From Sphingopyxis sp. (GTDB lineage Bacteria; Pseudomonadota; Alphaproteobacteria; Sphingomonadales; Sphingomonadaceae), in the NCBI GenBank assembly GCA_002733865.1, contig NVXM01000003.1, positions 124,001-188,000 on the forward strand: 64,000 nucleotides of DNA. The letters are read 5' to 3'. Position 1 is the first letter of the stretch. Every line of letters starts with the position of its first letter. This document shows, piece by piece, positions 23,600 to 33,567 of the stretch. Position numbers and translations under genes: made by a program. The notes beneath the pieces were generated by a model. It had not been told where the DNA came from and did no database searches. It was given only the letters and a program-made list of their open reading frames with translations.

Positions 23600-25533
23600 T
23601 CGCTGAAACGGGATTGATCGCGCTATGGCTTGCGGCGGCACTGGCGCTGCTGCAATTTGCGCTTGGGGCTATTGGACTGCGCGCCGGGCGGGATGATTAT
23701 GTCGCGGCCATTCGACCCGTCGCGATCGCGCAGGGGCTATTTGTAAGCCTGTCCTTCCTGCTCCTGATCTGGCTGTTTCTGCGGTCAGACATGTCGGTCA
23801 GGCTAGTGGTGATGAACAGTGCTTCTGTAAAGCCCTGGCTCTACAAATTCGCCGGCACATGGGGCAATCATGAAGGGTCGATGTTGCTTTGGGTAACGGT
23901 GATGGGACTGGCCGGTGCTTTCATTGCTTTTTTTGAGCGGTCGCTGAGGCAAAACACGTTGGTTGCTACGCTCGCGGCGCAAGCGTTTATCAGCTTGGGA
24001 TTCTACGCTTTCCTGTTGATTTCCTCAAACCCGTTTGAACGGATATTCCCAATCCCGAAAGACGGGCAGGGGCTGAACCCGCTGCTGCAGGATCCGGGGC
24101 TCGCGTTTCATCCGCCGACCCTGTACTTTGGTTATGTCGGCCTTTCCGTCGCCTTTTCTTTCGCCGTCGGTGCGATGATCACCCGCGATGTCGGCCCGGC
24201 TTTTGCAAAAGCCATGCGGCCCTGGGTGCTGGGTGCGTGGATATTCCTGACGTTAGGCATCACTGCAGGCAGCTACTGGGCTTATTATGAGCTGGGTTGG
24301 GGCGGCTGGTGGTTCTGGGATCCGGTTGAAAATGCTTCGCTTATGCCCTGGTTGGCGGCGACAGCTTTGCTGCATTCTGTAACGGTGCTTGCCACGCGAG
24401 ATGGATTGCGCGCCTGGACATTGATGTTAGCCGTGGTCGCTTTTTCGATGTCGATGATCGGCACATTTCTGGTCCGGTCGGGGATTTTGACCAGCGTCCA
24501 TGCATTTGCCGTTGATCCCGAACGAGGCAGCTTCATTCTGGCTCTGCTTGCGATCTATATCGGTGGCGCCATGGCATTGTTCGCACTGCGGGTCGGTACG
24601 GTGAAAGAAGGATCCCGGTTCGAACTGATTAGCCGTGAAGGCGCGCTGGTAGCGAATAATTTGCTGCTATCCGTGATTTTGGCACTGGTATTTATCGGCA
24701 CGCTCTATCCGCTGCTTGTGGAGGCGGTGACCGGTGAAAAGCTTTCGGTCGGGCCACCCTATTTCAATCTGGCGACCGGACCGCTGGCGCTGTTGCTGGT
24801 GGTGGTGATGGCCGCTGGGCCGCTTTTGCGGTGGCGCCGCGATAATGCAAAGGCATTGCTGAATCGTATTTCTATCCCGGTGCTGGCGTTCGCTGCCGCC
24901 TTGTTTGCACTTGTCGCATTTACGACGGGCATGTCGATTCTGGCTTTGCTGGGTCTGGCGCTGGCCGCTGGCGTTGCCGTTGCCAGCTTTGCGCCGTTAT
25001 GGAACCGCAATTTGCGCCGTACGCCACTTCATACCTATGGCATGGTCATCGCTCATTTTGGTATCGCCGTTGCTTTGGTGGGCATGGCCTGTGAAAGCAG
25101 CTTCACCGAGGAAAGGCTGGTTGCGGCGCAGCCCGGTGACGAAATTGCAATCAATGACTGGAAGCTTAATTTTCAGGCGATTGAACCGGTTGCCGGTCCG
25201 AACTGGACGGCACTGGAAGGCCGGATGACGGCGCAATATGGCGATGGCCCGATGCATGAGATAAGTCCACAGAACCGCATGTTTGCTTCAGCCCAGACGC
25301 AGACCAGCGAAGCCGCGTTGCTGACGCGGTGGAACGGTCAGCTTTACGTTGTTCTGGGAGAAGGCGACAGCGCCGGGCGATGGCAGGTGCGGATCTGGTG
25401 GAAACCGTTTGTACCGCTGATCTGGTTTGGCGGGATCCTGGTAGCGCTAGGCGGGCTTTTGGCAATGTTTGGCCGGCTAAGGCGTGGCTACAAGCATCGC
25501 AAGCAGCGCGAATTTGCCGAGGCGATGCTATGA
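23596..25533 (+). CDS. ccmF: heme lyase CcmF
   Basis: Large polytopic inner-membrane protein of the holocytochrome c synthase, 645 residues. The signature WGGWWFWDPVENASLMPWL is at about residues 234-252; GTWGNHEGSMLLWV and DPGLAFHPPTLYFGYVG carry conserved His ligands. It passes heme from CcmE to apocytochrome c, together with CcmH and CcmI encoded downstream. Confidence 0.96.
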   Translation: MIAETGLIALWLAAALALLQFALGAIGLRAGRDDYVAAIRPVAIAQGLFVSLSFLLLIWLFLRSDMSVRLVVMNSASVKPWLYKFAGTWGNHEGSMLLWVTVMGLAGAFIAFFERSLRQNTLVATLAAQAFISLGFYAFLLISSNPFERIFPIPKDGQGLNPLLQDPGLAFHPPTLYFGYVGLSVAFSFAVGAMITRDVGPAFAKAMRPWVLGAWIFLTLGITAGSYWAYYELGWGGWWFWDPVENASLMPWLAATALLHSVTVLATRDGLRAWTLMLAVVAFSMSMIGTFLVRSGILTSVHAFAVDPERGSFILALLAIYIGGAMALFALRVGTVKEGSRFELISREGALVANNLLLSVILALVFIGTLYPLLVEAVTGEKLSVGPPYFNLATGPLALLLVVVMAAGPLLRWRRDNAKALLNRISIPVLAFAAALFALVAFTTGMSILALLGLALAAGVAVASFAPLWNRNLRRTPLHTYGMVIAHFGIAVALVGMACESSFTEERLVAAQPGDEIAINDWKLNFQAIEPVAGPNWTALEGRMTAQYGDGPMHEISPQNRMFASAQTQTSEAALLTRWNGQLYVVLGEGDSAGRWQVRIWWKPFVPLIWFGGILVALGGLLAMFGRLRRGYKHRKQREFAEAML

Positions 25534-26057
25534 ACCGCTGGCTTCTCTGGTTACCCCTTGCATTGTTCAGCCTCTTTTTTGGAGCGGTTGCGATCGGCTT
25601 GATGATGCCCAAAGACAATATCATCGAGAGCAAAATGGTGGGCAAGCCGATGCCGTCATTTGCGTTGCCCGCAGCGATCGAACAACGACCCGGCTTGAGC
25701 AGTGCTGACCTGGCCCGAGGAAAGCCAACATTACTCAATATTTTTGCCAGCTGGTGTGTGCCTTGCATCGCCGAGGCGCCGCAATTGCTGGCTTTGCAGC
25801 GAGCGGGCGTGGAGATCAACGCGATCGCCAGCCGGGATACGCCGGAGGATGTCGCCAATTTTCTGAATCGATGGGGCAATCCCTATACCCGTATTGGCAG
25901 TGACACGACGAGCAGGGTTCAGCTTGAGATAGGGTCCTCGGGCGTACCGGAAACCTTTGTGATCGATGGCAACGGCATAATCGTGCATCAGCATATTGGC
26001 GATATCCGCCCGGAAGATATAGCGATGATTAAAAAGTTGCTGGAGGACGCGGGATGA
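25530..26057 (+). CDS. ccmG: thiol:disulfide interchange protein CcmG/DsbE
   Basis: Membrane-anchored periplasmic thioredoxin that reduces apocytochrome c cysteines. 175 residues from the ATG at 25530, which overlaps the ccmF stop (a longer open frame from 25329 lies inside ccmF and is rejected). An N-terminal anchor is followed by the active site WCVPC in NIFASWCVPCIAEAPQLLAL, and a cis-Pro loop GVPETFVIDG. Confidence 0.95.
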   Translation: MNRWLLWLPLALFSLFFGAVAIGLMMPKDNIIESKMVGKPMPSFALPAAIEQRPGLSSADLARGKPTLLNIFASWCVPCIAEAPQLLALQRAGVEINAIASRDTPEDVANFLNRWGNPYTRIGSDTTSRVQLEIGSSGVPETFVIDGNGIIVHQHIGDIRPEDIAMIKKLLEDAG

Positions 26058-26470
26058 AGCGTTTTCTTGTCTTGCTGGTGCTGAGTCTGTCCGCTCCGAT
26101 TGCGGCGCAAACTGGCCTGCCACCTGCGCCTTATGCTGACCGGCAGCTGGATGATCCGCGACAAGAGGCCGCTGCCCGCGATCTTATGGAAGAATTGCGC
26201 TGTCTGAAATGCCAGAGCCAGTCGATCGCCGATAGCAACGCGCCGATGGCCGGCGATATGCGCAGCCAGGTGCGTGAACGGATAGCGGCTGGCGAAACAC
26301 CGGAAGCGGTTCGAAGCTGGTTGATTGAACGTTATGGCAACTGGGTCTCCTACGATCCACCGATTGCTTCGGCGGTGACTTGGCCCTTGTGGATCGCGCC
26401 GATCGTGCTGTTGCTTGCCGCACTTTGGCTGGCGCGCGGGCGTTTTCGCAAATCGAAGGGTCGTGAATGA
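26054..26470 (+). CDS. ccmH: cytochrome c maturation protein CcmH
   Basis: 138 residues with a signal peptide and one C-terminal membrane helix (about 113-130). The redox motif LRCLKCQ (LRCxxC) is at about residues 48-54. It accepts apocytochrome thiols between CcmG and the CcmF heme lyase. This is the short form equal to the N-terminal half of E. coli CcmH; the TPR half is the separate ccmI that follows. Confidence 0.95.
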   Translation: MKRFLVLLVLSLSAPIAAQTGLPPAPYADRQLDDPRQEAAARDLMEELRCLKCQSQSIADSNAPMAGDMRSQVRERIAAGETPEAVRSWLIERYGNWVSYDPPIASAVTWPLWIAPIVLLLAALWLARGRFRKSKGRE

Positions 26471-27123
26471 TGGGCTGGATCATATTACTGCTTTTTGTGC
26501 TGATATGCGCTGCTGCCCTTATTAAACTGGGCAAATTGTCGCGCGCTACCTATGAAATCACCGCTGCGGCCCTTTTGCTCGGCGTCGCGGGTTACGCGTG
26601 GCAGGGGCATCCGGGGATGGCTGGCGTATCCGTCGAGCCCACAGAAAAGCCGAACAGCTTTGATGACGATCTGACTGATGCGCGCAATGAGATGGGCGAG
26701 CGTTTCGGCACGGCACGGGAGTGGCTGATTTTTTCCGACTCACTCAATCGGGCGGGAAAACACGGCGCGGCGGCCAACTATCTGCGCAATGGGGTCAAGG
26801 AGCATCCCGATGATCCCGATCTCTGGGTAGGACTGGGCAACGCCCTGGTGGTGCACGCGGATGGCATGGTCACGCCGGCCGCACAATTTGCCTTCCAGAA
26901 AGCGGCTGATCTGTCTCCTGAACATCCCGGCCCGCCGTTTTTTCTGGGACTGGCCTACGCCCAGTCAGGCAAGATCGATCAGGCCAGAGCGATCTGGAAA
27001 GAATTGCTGGCACGAAGCGCTGAAGATGCCCCGTGGCGCGCGGATCTCGAGTCGCGGCTAGCGGCGATGGAGCAGATACAGCCATCACTCCCGGCACCTC
27101 CTGATCCCGCGCCTGAGCAGTAA
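26467..27123 (+). CDS. ccmI: cytochrome c biogenesis TPR protein CcmI
   Basis: 218 residues. Two hydrophobic helices lie near the N-terminus (about 3-19 and 28-45), then TPR repeats (about 85-185) including DPDLWVGLGNALV and HPGPPFFLGLAYAQSGKIDQA. It holds apocytochrome c for the heme lyase. It is shorter than Rhodobacter CcmI because the far C-terminal domain is missing. It ends the ccmCDEFGHI operon; all junctions overlap by 4 bases. Confidence 0.88.
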   Translation: MMGWIILLLFVLICAAALIKLGKLSRATYEITAAALLLGVAGYAWQGHPGMAGVSVEPTEKPNSFDDDLTDARNEMGERFGTAREWLIFSDSLNRAGKHGAAANYLRNGVKEHPDDPDLWVGLGNALVVHADGMVTPAAQFAFQKAADLSPEHPGPPFFLGLAYAQSGKIDQARAIWKELLARSAEDAPWRADLESRLAAMEQIQPSLPAPPDPAPEQ

Positions 27124-27276
27124 AACGTCTGGTTTTTGAATAAGTTGATATTATCAGTCCGTCGATTTGTTGCACCTGCTCAATGCCAGTGCTAAGCGCA
27201 CGCGCTTGCTGAAACGAATGTCAGTAGACTGCCTTTTTTTTCGAAATTGATCGGGGTACGCCTGAACGGCCAACCA

Positions 27277-29217
27277 ATGTCAGCAGAACCACATGAAAGC
27301 GCAGATGCGCAAAGCCACACGGTCCAAACCCATGGCTCGCCGCAGCGCAATACAGCTATTGCCAAGCTGGCTGCCGGTGCCATCGGTATCGTGTTCGGCG
27401 ATATTGGCACGAGCCCGCTATACGCATTTCGCGAGACCTTCATCGGAGCGCATCCGCTTGAGCTCGACCGGATTCACATTCTCGGTGTTGTCAGCCTGAT
27501 TTTCTGGTCGATGACGCTGGTGGTGACCATCCAATATGTCACCATCACGATGCGAGCGGATAACAAAGGGCAGGGCGGCAGCCTTGCGCTGGTGGCCCTG
27601 ATATCGGGCGCAATGCGCCGATCAAAATACGGCTGGCTCGCCATATTACTCGGTGTATTTGCAACGGCCCTTTTCTACGGCGACAGTATGATCACGCCGG
27701 CCATTTCCGTGCTATCGGCGGTCGAAGGGCTGACCGTAGTGCAGCCTGGCTTGGACCATTTGGTCATTCCGATTGCGCTGACTCTGCTGATATTCCTGTT
27801 CCTGCTTCAATCTCGGGGCACTGCGAAAATAGGCGCGTTGTTTGCCCCGGTCATGTTTGTCTATTTCGCGATCATTGCTACGCTCGGTATCATTCAGATC
27901 GTCCAGCATCCCTCCATTTTGCTGGCCTTCAATCCCTGGTACGCGCTGCAATTTTTCATCACTGACGGCGTGAAGGCCTTTCTGGCTCTTGGTTCGGTGG
28001 TGCTGGCTGTGACCGGGTCGGAAGCTCTTTTTGCCGATATGGGTCACTTCGGCCGCAAGCCCATGCGTGTGGCCTGGTATGGCTTTGTGATGCCAGCGTT
28101 GCTGTGCAATTATTTCGGGCAGGGTGCGATGATCCTCTCGCTCGATGCAGCGGGCGCGACCGAGGCCATTAAAAACCCATTCTTTGTCATGGCGCCGGAA
28201 ATGCTGCGACTGCCGCTCGTGATCCTGGCGACGATGGCCACTTTCATTGCCAGTCAGGCGGTGATTTCAGGGTCTTTCTCGGTCACTCATCAGGCGATTC
28301 AGCTTGGCTTTATTCCGCGCCTGACGATCAAGCATACCAGCGCGTCCGAGGCCGGCCAGATTTACATTCCCTTCGTCAATTGGGCGATCATGATTGCCGT
28401 GATCCTGCTGGTGCTGACCTTCCAGAGCTCCAGCAATCTTGCATCAGCTTATGGGATCGCCGTTACTGGCGCGATGTTTATTGATACATGCCTGCTGGCC
28501 ATCGTGATGGTGGTGCTGTGGAAATGGAAGCTGTGGTTTGCGCTTCCTTTGCTGGCGATATTCTTCATCGTTGACGGCGCCTATTTTGCAGCCAACCTGA
28601 CCAAGATCCCTGACGGCGGCTGGTTCCCGCTGGCTGTTGGCGGCGTCGCCTTTGTCATTCTGACCACTTGGGCGAAGGGTCGCCAGATCATGCGGAAGAA
28701 TATGGCGGAGTCGGCCATGCCGATCGAAATTTTCACCAAATCTGCTGCCAATAGTGCGACGAGAGTGCCAGGTACGGCGATCTTCATGGCGTCTTCCTCC
28801 GCCGGCGTGCCATCAGCGCTGCTTCACAATATCAAGCATAACAAGGTGATCCACGAGCGGGTTGTTATCCTAACCGTCAACATCAAGGATGTGCCGACGG
28901 TCAATCCGGAGAAGCGTTGTGAAGTGAAGGATCTCGGCCATGGCTTCTATCGGCTCATTCTGCATTTTGGCTTCATGCAAGAAACCGATGTGCCGGAAGC
29001 CCTGAAAAAGGTGAAAGGGTGCGGAATGGAGTTCGACATGATGACCACAAGCTTCTTCCTGTCGCGTCAGACCTTGTTGCCGTCGAAAAAACCGGAAATG
29101 ATGATCTGGCGGGAGAAGCTTTTTGCCTGGATGTTGCGAAATGCAGCGACAGCGATGGAATTTTTCAAGTTGCCGACCAATCGGGTGGTGGAATTGGGAA
29201 GCCAGATGGAAATTTAG
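27277..29217 (+). CDS. kup: low-affinity potassium transporter Kup
   Basis: Potassium uptake protein of the KUP/HAK/KT family, 646 residues with 12 predicted membrane helices and a cytoplasmic C-terminal domain. The hallmark [17 protein letters not shown] is at about residues 39-55; [18 protein letters not shown] and [10 protein letters not shown] follow. The ATG at 27277 is preferred to an in-frame TTG at 27247. It stands alone between the ccm operon and rpiB. Confidence 0.95.
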   Translation: MSAEPHESADAQSHTVQTHGSPQRNTAIAKLAAGAIGIVFGDIGTSPLYAFRETFIGAHPLELDRIHILGVVSLIFWSMTLVVTIQYVTITMRADNKGQGGSLALVALISGAMRRSKYGWLAILLGVFATALFYGDSMITPAISVLSAVEGLTVVQPGLDHLVIPIALTLLIFLFLLQSRGTAKIGALFAPVMFVYFAIIATLGIIQIVQHPSILLAFNPWYALQFFITDGVKAFLALGSVVLAVTGSEALFADMGHFGRKPMRVAWYGFVMPALLCNYFGQGAMILSLDAAGATEAIKNPFFVMAPEMLRLPLVILATMATFIASQAVISGSFSVTHQAIQLGFIPRLTIKHTSASEAGQIYIPFVNWAIMIAVILLVLTFQSSSNLASAYGIAVTGAMFIDTCLLAIVMVVLWKWKLWFALPLLAIFFIVDGAYFAANLTKIPDGGWFPLAVGGVAFVILTTWAKGRQIMRKNMAESAMPIEIFTKSAANSATRVPGTAIFMASSSAGVPSALLHNIKHNKVIHERVVILTVNIKDVPTVNPEKRCEVKDLGHGFYRLILHFGFMQETDVPEALKKVKGCGMEFDMMTTSFFLSRQTLLPSKKPEMMIWREKLFAWMLRNAATAMEFFKLPTNRVVELGSQMEI

Positions 29218-29377
29218 AGATTGGGATCTGCGTTCAGGTTATAAGGATCGGCCGGTCCGGACATTTGCCTCTGCCGGAGATCAATCTTGGAATGACGCGG
29301 TGCTTCAACTATTTGGTGGCCTATCGCCGGACTCTCTACTAAATAGCGGCCATTCGATTCTAACTCAGGACCATTCC

Positions 29378-29830
29378 ATGCGCGTCGCCATTGCCTCCGA
29401 TCATGCTGCCCTTGAGATGAAGGCTGCGCTGGTCGACTGGTTGCAAGACGCAGGGCATGATGTGACCGACCTTGGTCCGATGACCGCCGACAGTGTCGAC
29501 TATCCGGATTATGGTTATAAACTGGCCGAGGAAGTGGCGTCGGGCCGTGTTGATCGCGGGGTAGCGCTTTGCGGGTCAGGCATCGGTATTTCCATGGCGG
29601 TCAATCGCAATCCCGGCTGTCGCTGTGCGCTGGTTTCTGAGGGCTTGTCCGCGAAGCTGTCGCGGGAACATAACGATGCTAATGTGATTGCCATGGGCGC
29701 GCGTTTGATCGGCATCGAAATCGCGAAAGACTGTCTCGACGTCTTTCTGAAAACAGAATTTGGCGGCGAGCGCCATCAGCGGCGGGTCGATAAATTGTCC
29801 GCACCATCATTTGAAGGAGTTAGCGCATGA
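29378..29830 (+). CDS. rpiB: ribose 5-phosphate isomerase B
   Basis: Interconverts ribose 5-phosphate and ribulose 5-phosphate. 150 residues. [14 protein letters not shown], the active-site Cys in [17 protein letters not shown], and [16 protein letters not shown] are diagnostic of the RpiB/LacAB family. The longer frame from 29123 has no family similarity upstream of the ATG at 29378. It overlaps glyA by 4 bases; rpiB-glyA-nrdR is a common alphaproteobacterial order. Confidence 0.95.
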   Translation: MRVAIASDHAALEMKAALVDWLQDAGHDVTDLGPMTADSVDYPDYGYKLAEEVASGRVDRGVALCGSGIGISMAVNRNPGCRCALVSEGLSAKLSREHNDANVIAMGARLIGIEIAKDCLDVFLKTEFGGERHQRRVDKLSAPSFEGVSA

Positions 29831-31134
29831 GCAACGTGGCAGATATGCAGGATATCAGGCAGACCGGTTTTTTTGACTTTTCGGTAGACGAGAGCGATCC
29901 AGCGGTTGCCGGAGCGATCAACTCGGAACTGTCGCGTCAGCAGAACCAGATCGAACTGATTGCCTCGGAAAATATCGTGTCCCGCGCGGTGCTTCAGGCG
30001 CAGGGCTCGGTCTTCACTAATAAATATGCAGAAGGCTATCCCGGCCGTCGCTATTATCAGGGTTGTGCACCGTCCGATGATGTCGAGACGCTGGCGATCG
30101 AGCGCGCCAAGCAGCTGTTCAATTGCGGCTTTGCCAATGTGCAGCCGCATTCCGGCGCTCAGGGCAATGGCGCGGTGATGCTGGCGCTGGTCAAGCCGGG
30201 CGATACCATCCTTGGCATGTCGCTGGATGCCGGCGGCCATCTGACCCACGGGGCGAAACCTGCCCAATCGGGCAAATGGTTCAATGCGATCCAATATGGC
30301 GTCAATGATGATGATCATCTGATCAATTATGCAGAAGTTGAAGCTCTCGCGAAGGAGCATCAGCCAAAACTGATCATTGCCGGTGGTTCGGCCTATCCTC
30401 GGCAAATTGACTTTGCGAAGTTCCGTGCGATTGCCGATGAAGTGGGCGCGATTTTCATGGTCGACATGGCACATTTTGCCGGTCTGGTTGCTGCCGGACT
30501 GCATCCCAGCCCGCTGGATCATGCGCATGTCGTAACCACCACTACCCACAAAACGCTGCGCGGCCCTCGTGGTGGCATGATCCTGACCAACGATGAAGCC
30601 ATTGCCAAGAAAATCAATTCGGCTGTTTTCCCTGGTTTGCAGGGTGGGCCGCTGATGCACGTGATCGCTGCCAAGGCGGTTGCCTTTGGCGAAGCGCTGC
30701 GTCCGGAGTTTAAAAGCTATTCCGCTGCTGTCATCGAAAATGCCAAGATTCTTGCGGCCACTCTCAAAGAGCGCGGCGCCGATGTCGTCGCCGGTGGAAC
30801 GGACACTCATCTGGCGCTGATCGACCTGTCGCCGCTCGGCATTACCGGACGGGATGCCGATGAAGCGCTGGAGCGGGCGGGCATCACCTGTAACAAGAAC
30901 AGCATTCCCAATGATCCGCAGCCCCCGATGAAGACCAGCGGCATCCGCGTTGGTTCGCCGGCGGGCACCACCCGCGGATTTGGCCCAGCCGAGTTCCGCC
31001 TGATCGGCGATATGGTTGCGGACGTGCTGGATGGGCTGAAAAACAAGGGCGAGGGCGGTGATCCGTCGGTAGAAGCCGATGTCCGCGAGCGGGTGCAGTC
31101 GCTGTGCGACCGTTTCCCGATCTATCCGGCTTAA
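29827..31134 (+). CDS. glyA: serine hydroxymethyltransferase
   Basis: PLP enzyme converting serine plus tetrahydrofolate to glycine plus methylene-tetrahydrofolate. 435 residues. [35 protein letters not shown], and the PLP-binding Lys in [13 protein letters not shown] are intact. It sits between rpiB and nrdR. I saw no glycine riboswitch in the upstream region. Confidence 0.97.
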   Translation: MSNVADMQDIRQTGFFDFSVDESDPAVAGAINSELSRQQNQIELIASENIVSRAVLQAQGSVFTNKYAEGYPGRRYYQGCAPSDDVETLAIERAKQLFNCGFANVQPHSGAQGNGAVMLALVKPGDTILGMSLDAGGHLTHGAKPAQSGKWFNAIQYGVNDDDHLINYAEVEALAKEHQPKLIIAGGSAYPRQIDFAKFRAIADEVGAIFMVDMAHFAGLVAAGLHPSPLDHAHVVTTTTHKTLRGPRGGMILTNDEAIAKKINSAVFPGLQGGPLMHVIAAKAVAFGEALRPEFKSYSAAVIENAKILAATLKERGADVVAGGTDTHLALIDLSPLGITGRDADEALERAGITCNKNSIPNDPQPPMKTSGIRVGSPAGTTRGFGPAEFRLIGDMVADVLDGLKNKGEGGDPSVEADVRERVQSLCDRFPIYPA

Positions 31135-31148
31135 CAGAAAGCTACATC

Positions 31149-31610
31149 ATGCGTTGCCCCTTTTGTGCTCATGACGACAGTCAGGTTAAAGACAGCCGTC
31201 CAACCGAGGACAATACAACGATCCGCCGTCGCCGTCAGTGCGAGGGCTGCGGTGCGCGATTCACCACCTTTGAACGGGTTCAGTTGCGGGAAATCACAGT
31301 CGTCAAAAGCGAGCAGCGCAAGGAACCTTTTGATCGGTCGAAAATCGAATTGTCGGTTTCGCTGGCTTGCCGGAAGCGCGGTCTAAAGCAGGAGCAGATG
31401 GATCAACTGGTCTCCGGAATTCAGCGCCAGCTGGAAACAAGTGGCGAAACCGAAATTCCGTCCAAGAAGATCGGCGAGATGGTGATGGATGGCCTCAAGG
31501 CGCTCGACAGTGTCGCTTACATACGCTTTGCGTCGGTCTATAAGGACTTCACCGAAGCCAAGGATTTCAAGGAATTCGCGGGCAGTGTAAAAGATGTCGG
31601 CGGCGCGTGA
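31149..31610 (+). CDS. nrdR: transcriptional repressor NrdR
   Basis: Zinc- and ATP/dATP-binding repressor of ribonucleotide reductase genes. 153 residues. The zinc ribbon Cys are C3, C6, C31 and C34 ([19 protein letters not shown]). The ATP-cone domain (about 49-140) contains [17 protein letters not shown]. The ATG at 31149 is chosen because it begins the zinc ribbon directly. It overlaps the next gene (GTGA). Confidence 0.96.
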   Translation: MRCPFCAHDDSQVKDSRPTEDNTTIRRRRQCEGCGARFTTFERVQLREITVVKSEQRKEPFDRSKIELSVSLACRKRGLKQEQMDQLVSGIQRQLETSGETEIPSKKIGEMVMDGLKALDSVAYIRFASVYKDFTEAKDFKEFAGSVKDVGGA

Positions 31611-32350
31611 ATAATCTGCCCGCGATCATATTGGTTAATCCCCAGCTCGGCGAAAATATCGGAAAAGCAGCGCGCGCGATGCTCAATTTCGGGCTGACCG
31701 AGATGCGCATTGTCAAACCAAGAGATGGCTGGCCCAATCCGGCTGCCGGGCCTTCGGCTTCCGGGGCTGACGTGGTCCTCGAGCAAGCCGAGATTTTTGA
31801 AACCACGGCAGAAGCTGTGGCGGACTGTGCGCATGTCTACGCTACAACCGTCCGGAAGCGCGGCATGACCAAGACAGTGCTTGCGCCCTGGGAGGCTGCG
31901 GAAGATATAGCGCAGGCCAGCGGCAAATGCGCTATCCTGTTCGGGCCGGAACGCGCGGGTCTGGAAGTGGTCGACGTTGAGCTGGCGCGGAAAATCATCA
32001 CCGTACCGATCAACCCGGAATTTGGTTCGCTCAATCTGGCGCAGGCGGTGATCCTCGTGGCCTATGAACTGTCCAAAATAGATCGGTCTGCCAATATTCA
32101 GCCGACGCTGGAAAAGAAAGCGGCTGAACCGGCGCCGCAACGAGAGCTCGACATGTTTTACGAGCATCTCGAACGAGCGCTGGACAAAAACGGCTATTTT
32201 TATCCAGCGGAGCGGGCTGCGGCGACGAAGGTGACGCTTCGCAACATGCTGACCAAGCCGGCCTGGACGAATGAGGAAGTCAAGACTTGGCGCGGCGTGA
32301 TATCATCGCTCGAACGCCCACCGCGCAAGGACAAGGCGCAAAAGCCGTAG
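31607..32350 (+). CDS. trmJ: TrmH/SpoU-family RNA methyltransferase, TrmJ-like
   Basis: SPOUT methyltransferase; TrmJ adds the 2'-O-methyl at tRNA position 32. 247 residues. [24 protein letters not shown] is motif 1, [18 protein letters not shown] motif 2, and [21 protein letters not shown] the knotted SAM-binding loop. The C-terminal extension (about 165-247) is typical of TrmJ rather than TrmH. The start is GTG at 31607, overlapping nrdR. Confidence 0.85.
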   Translation: MNNLPAIILVNPQLGENIGKAARAMLNFGLTEMRIVKPRDGWPNPAAGPSASGADVVLEQAEIFETTAEAVADCAHVYATTVRKRGMTKTVLAPWEAAEDIAQASGKCAILFGPERAGLEVVDVELARKIITVPINPEFGSLNLAQAVILVAYELSKIDRSANIQPTLEKKAAEPAPQRELDMFYEHLERALDKNGYFYPAERAAATKVTLRNMLTKPAWTNEEVKTWRGVISSLERPPRKDKAQKP

Positions 32351-32353
32351 CCG

Positions 32354-32665
32354 TTACTTGCGCAGCTGATCCCATTTTTGCAGTTCGTAGCTGATCGATG
32401 TTTCCACCAGCATTTCCCATATCGCGGCCATCGCCGGGACGGGAATGCGGGCTTCCTCCGCCAGTTTCTTGACATTTTGCAGGACGACTGCCTTGCGGGT
32501 TTCATCGCGGACAACATTGCGGTCCTGCTTGATCCGGGCAGCGGCATCCATGCAGGCAAAGCGCTGTGCCATCAGAGCGATAATCTCCGAGTCAATGCGG
32601 TCAACCTGCTCTCGGACATCGGTCATTGTTTCCATGGGCGGCAATGATGTGCTGTTGGTCATCAT
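32354..32665 (-). CDS. chorismate mutase (AroQ type)
   Basis: Rearranges chorismate to prephenate for Phe/Tyr synthesis. 103 residues, all-helical AroQ domain. VREQVDRIDSEIIALMAQRF carries the first conserved Arg; AARIKQDRNVVRD the Lys and Arg; and MLVETSISYELQKWDQ the third helix with conserved Glu. A start at a later Met (32623) is possible. It is convergent with trmJ and divergent from rpsD. Confidence 0.9.
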   Translation of the reverse strand: MMTNSTSLPPMETMTDVREQVDRIDSEIIALMAQRFACMDAAARIKQDRNVVRDETRKAVVLQNVKKLAEEARIPVPAMAAIWEMLVETSISYELQKWDQLRK

Positions 32666-32740
32666 CGGGCATTAATCTGCGGTCGATTGAGAGTCGAGGC
32701 CTGTTGGGGTTTTGCGTACGTTTTTCGGAGGGCAAGATGG

Positions 32741-32769
32741 TTGACAATAGTGAGTTTGCTCGTCATAGG
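32741..32769 (+). promoter_or_regulatory. promoter candidate for rpsD
   Basis: A perfect -35 TTGACA at 32741-32746 is followed after 17 bases by CATAGG at 32764-32769, a weak -10. Transcription would start near 32776, giving a leader of about 100 bases. The leader contains a perfect 16-base palindrome (CAAAACAGCTGTTTTG, 32817-32832), which could be a hairpin or operator for autoregulation by S4. Confidence 0.45.
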
Positions 32770-32881
32770 CGCGCACTTGCAATTGGCCCCGCACCCCGGT
32801 GAAGCGGTGGCCGCATCAAAACAGCTGTTTTGGTGGTGCGCTCCGGGAAGACGATAAAACAGCAAATGAGGAGTCATTGAT

Positions 32882-33496
32882 ATGACCAAACGTACCAGTT
32901 CAAAATATAAGCTCGATCGCCGTATGGGCGAGAATATTTGGGGCCGTCCCAAATCTCCCGTCAATCGCCGCGATTACGGCCCAGGCCAGCATGGCCAGCG
33001 CCGCAAGGGTAAGCTGTCCGACTTCGGCATTCAGCTGCGCGCCAAACAGAAGCTCAAGGGCTATTACGGCGATGTGACGGAAAAGCAGTTCCGCCGTGCT
33101 TATAAAGAAGCCGCGGCGATGAAAGGCGATACCAGCCAGAATCTGATTGGCCTGCTCGAGCAGCGCCTCGACATGGTTGTCTATCGCGCGAAGTTTACCC
33201 CGACCATCTTTGCTGCCCGTCAGCTTGTGAGCCACGGCCATATTCGCGTCAATGGCGTCAAATGTAACGTTGCTTCGCGCAAGGTCGTTCCCGGGGACGA
33301 AATTTCGCTGAGCGACAAGGCAAAGGAAATGCTGCTCGTGATCGAAGCGCAGAGCCTGCCTGAGCGTGATATTCCTGAATATGTAGCGCCTGACGGCACC
33401 GACAAAGTGACCTATGTCCGTATCCCGACACTGGATGAGGTACCTTATCCGGTGACGATGGAACCCAATCTGGTTGTCGAATTTTATTCGCGCTGA
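32882..33496 (+). CDS. rpsD: 30S ribosomal protein S4
   Basis: Primary 16S rRNA-binding protein of the small subunit, 204 residues. RYSR-like C-terminal residues, the S4 RNA-binding domain ([39 protein letters not shown]) and [24 protein letters not shown] are diagnostic. A TGAGGAG ribosome-binding site lies at 32868-32874. It is monocistronic, closed by a strong terminator. Confidence 0.97.
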   Translation: MTKRTSSKYKLDRRMGENIWGRPKSPVNRRDYGPGQHGQRRKGKLSDFGIQLRAKQKLKGYYGDVTEKQFRRAYKEAAAMKGDTSQNLIGLLEQRLDMVVYRAKFTPTIFAARQLVSHGHIRVNGVKCNVASRKVVPGDEISLSDKAKEMLLVIEAQSLPERDIPEYVAPDGTDKVTYVRIPTLDEVPYPVTMEPNLVVEFYSR

Positions 33497-33516
33497 TCGG
33501 TTTAACGATATTCATA

Positions 33517-33549
33517 AAAAAGGGCGGCCCGTTGGAGCCGCCCTTTTTC
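33517..33549. terminator. intrinsic terminator after rpsD
   Basis: GGGCGGC at 33522-33528 pairs perfectly with GCCGCCC at 33537-33543, preceded by an A-run (AAAAAA) and followed by TTTTT. It works on both strands, serving rpsD and the convergent S9 peptidase gene. Confidence 0.9.
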
Positions 33550-33567
33550 GTTTCTGTTGCCGACGAC

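Noticed and set aside
29218-29377. Glycine riboswitch or other leader upstream of rpiB-glyA
   Set aside because: No recognisable conserved aptamer core was seen.
29776-30810. 344-codon minus-strand frame in glyA
   Set aside because: Antisense to an unambiguous glyA; no motif.
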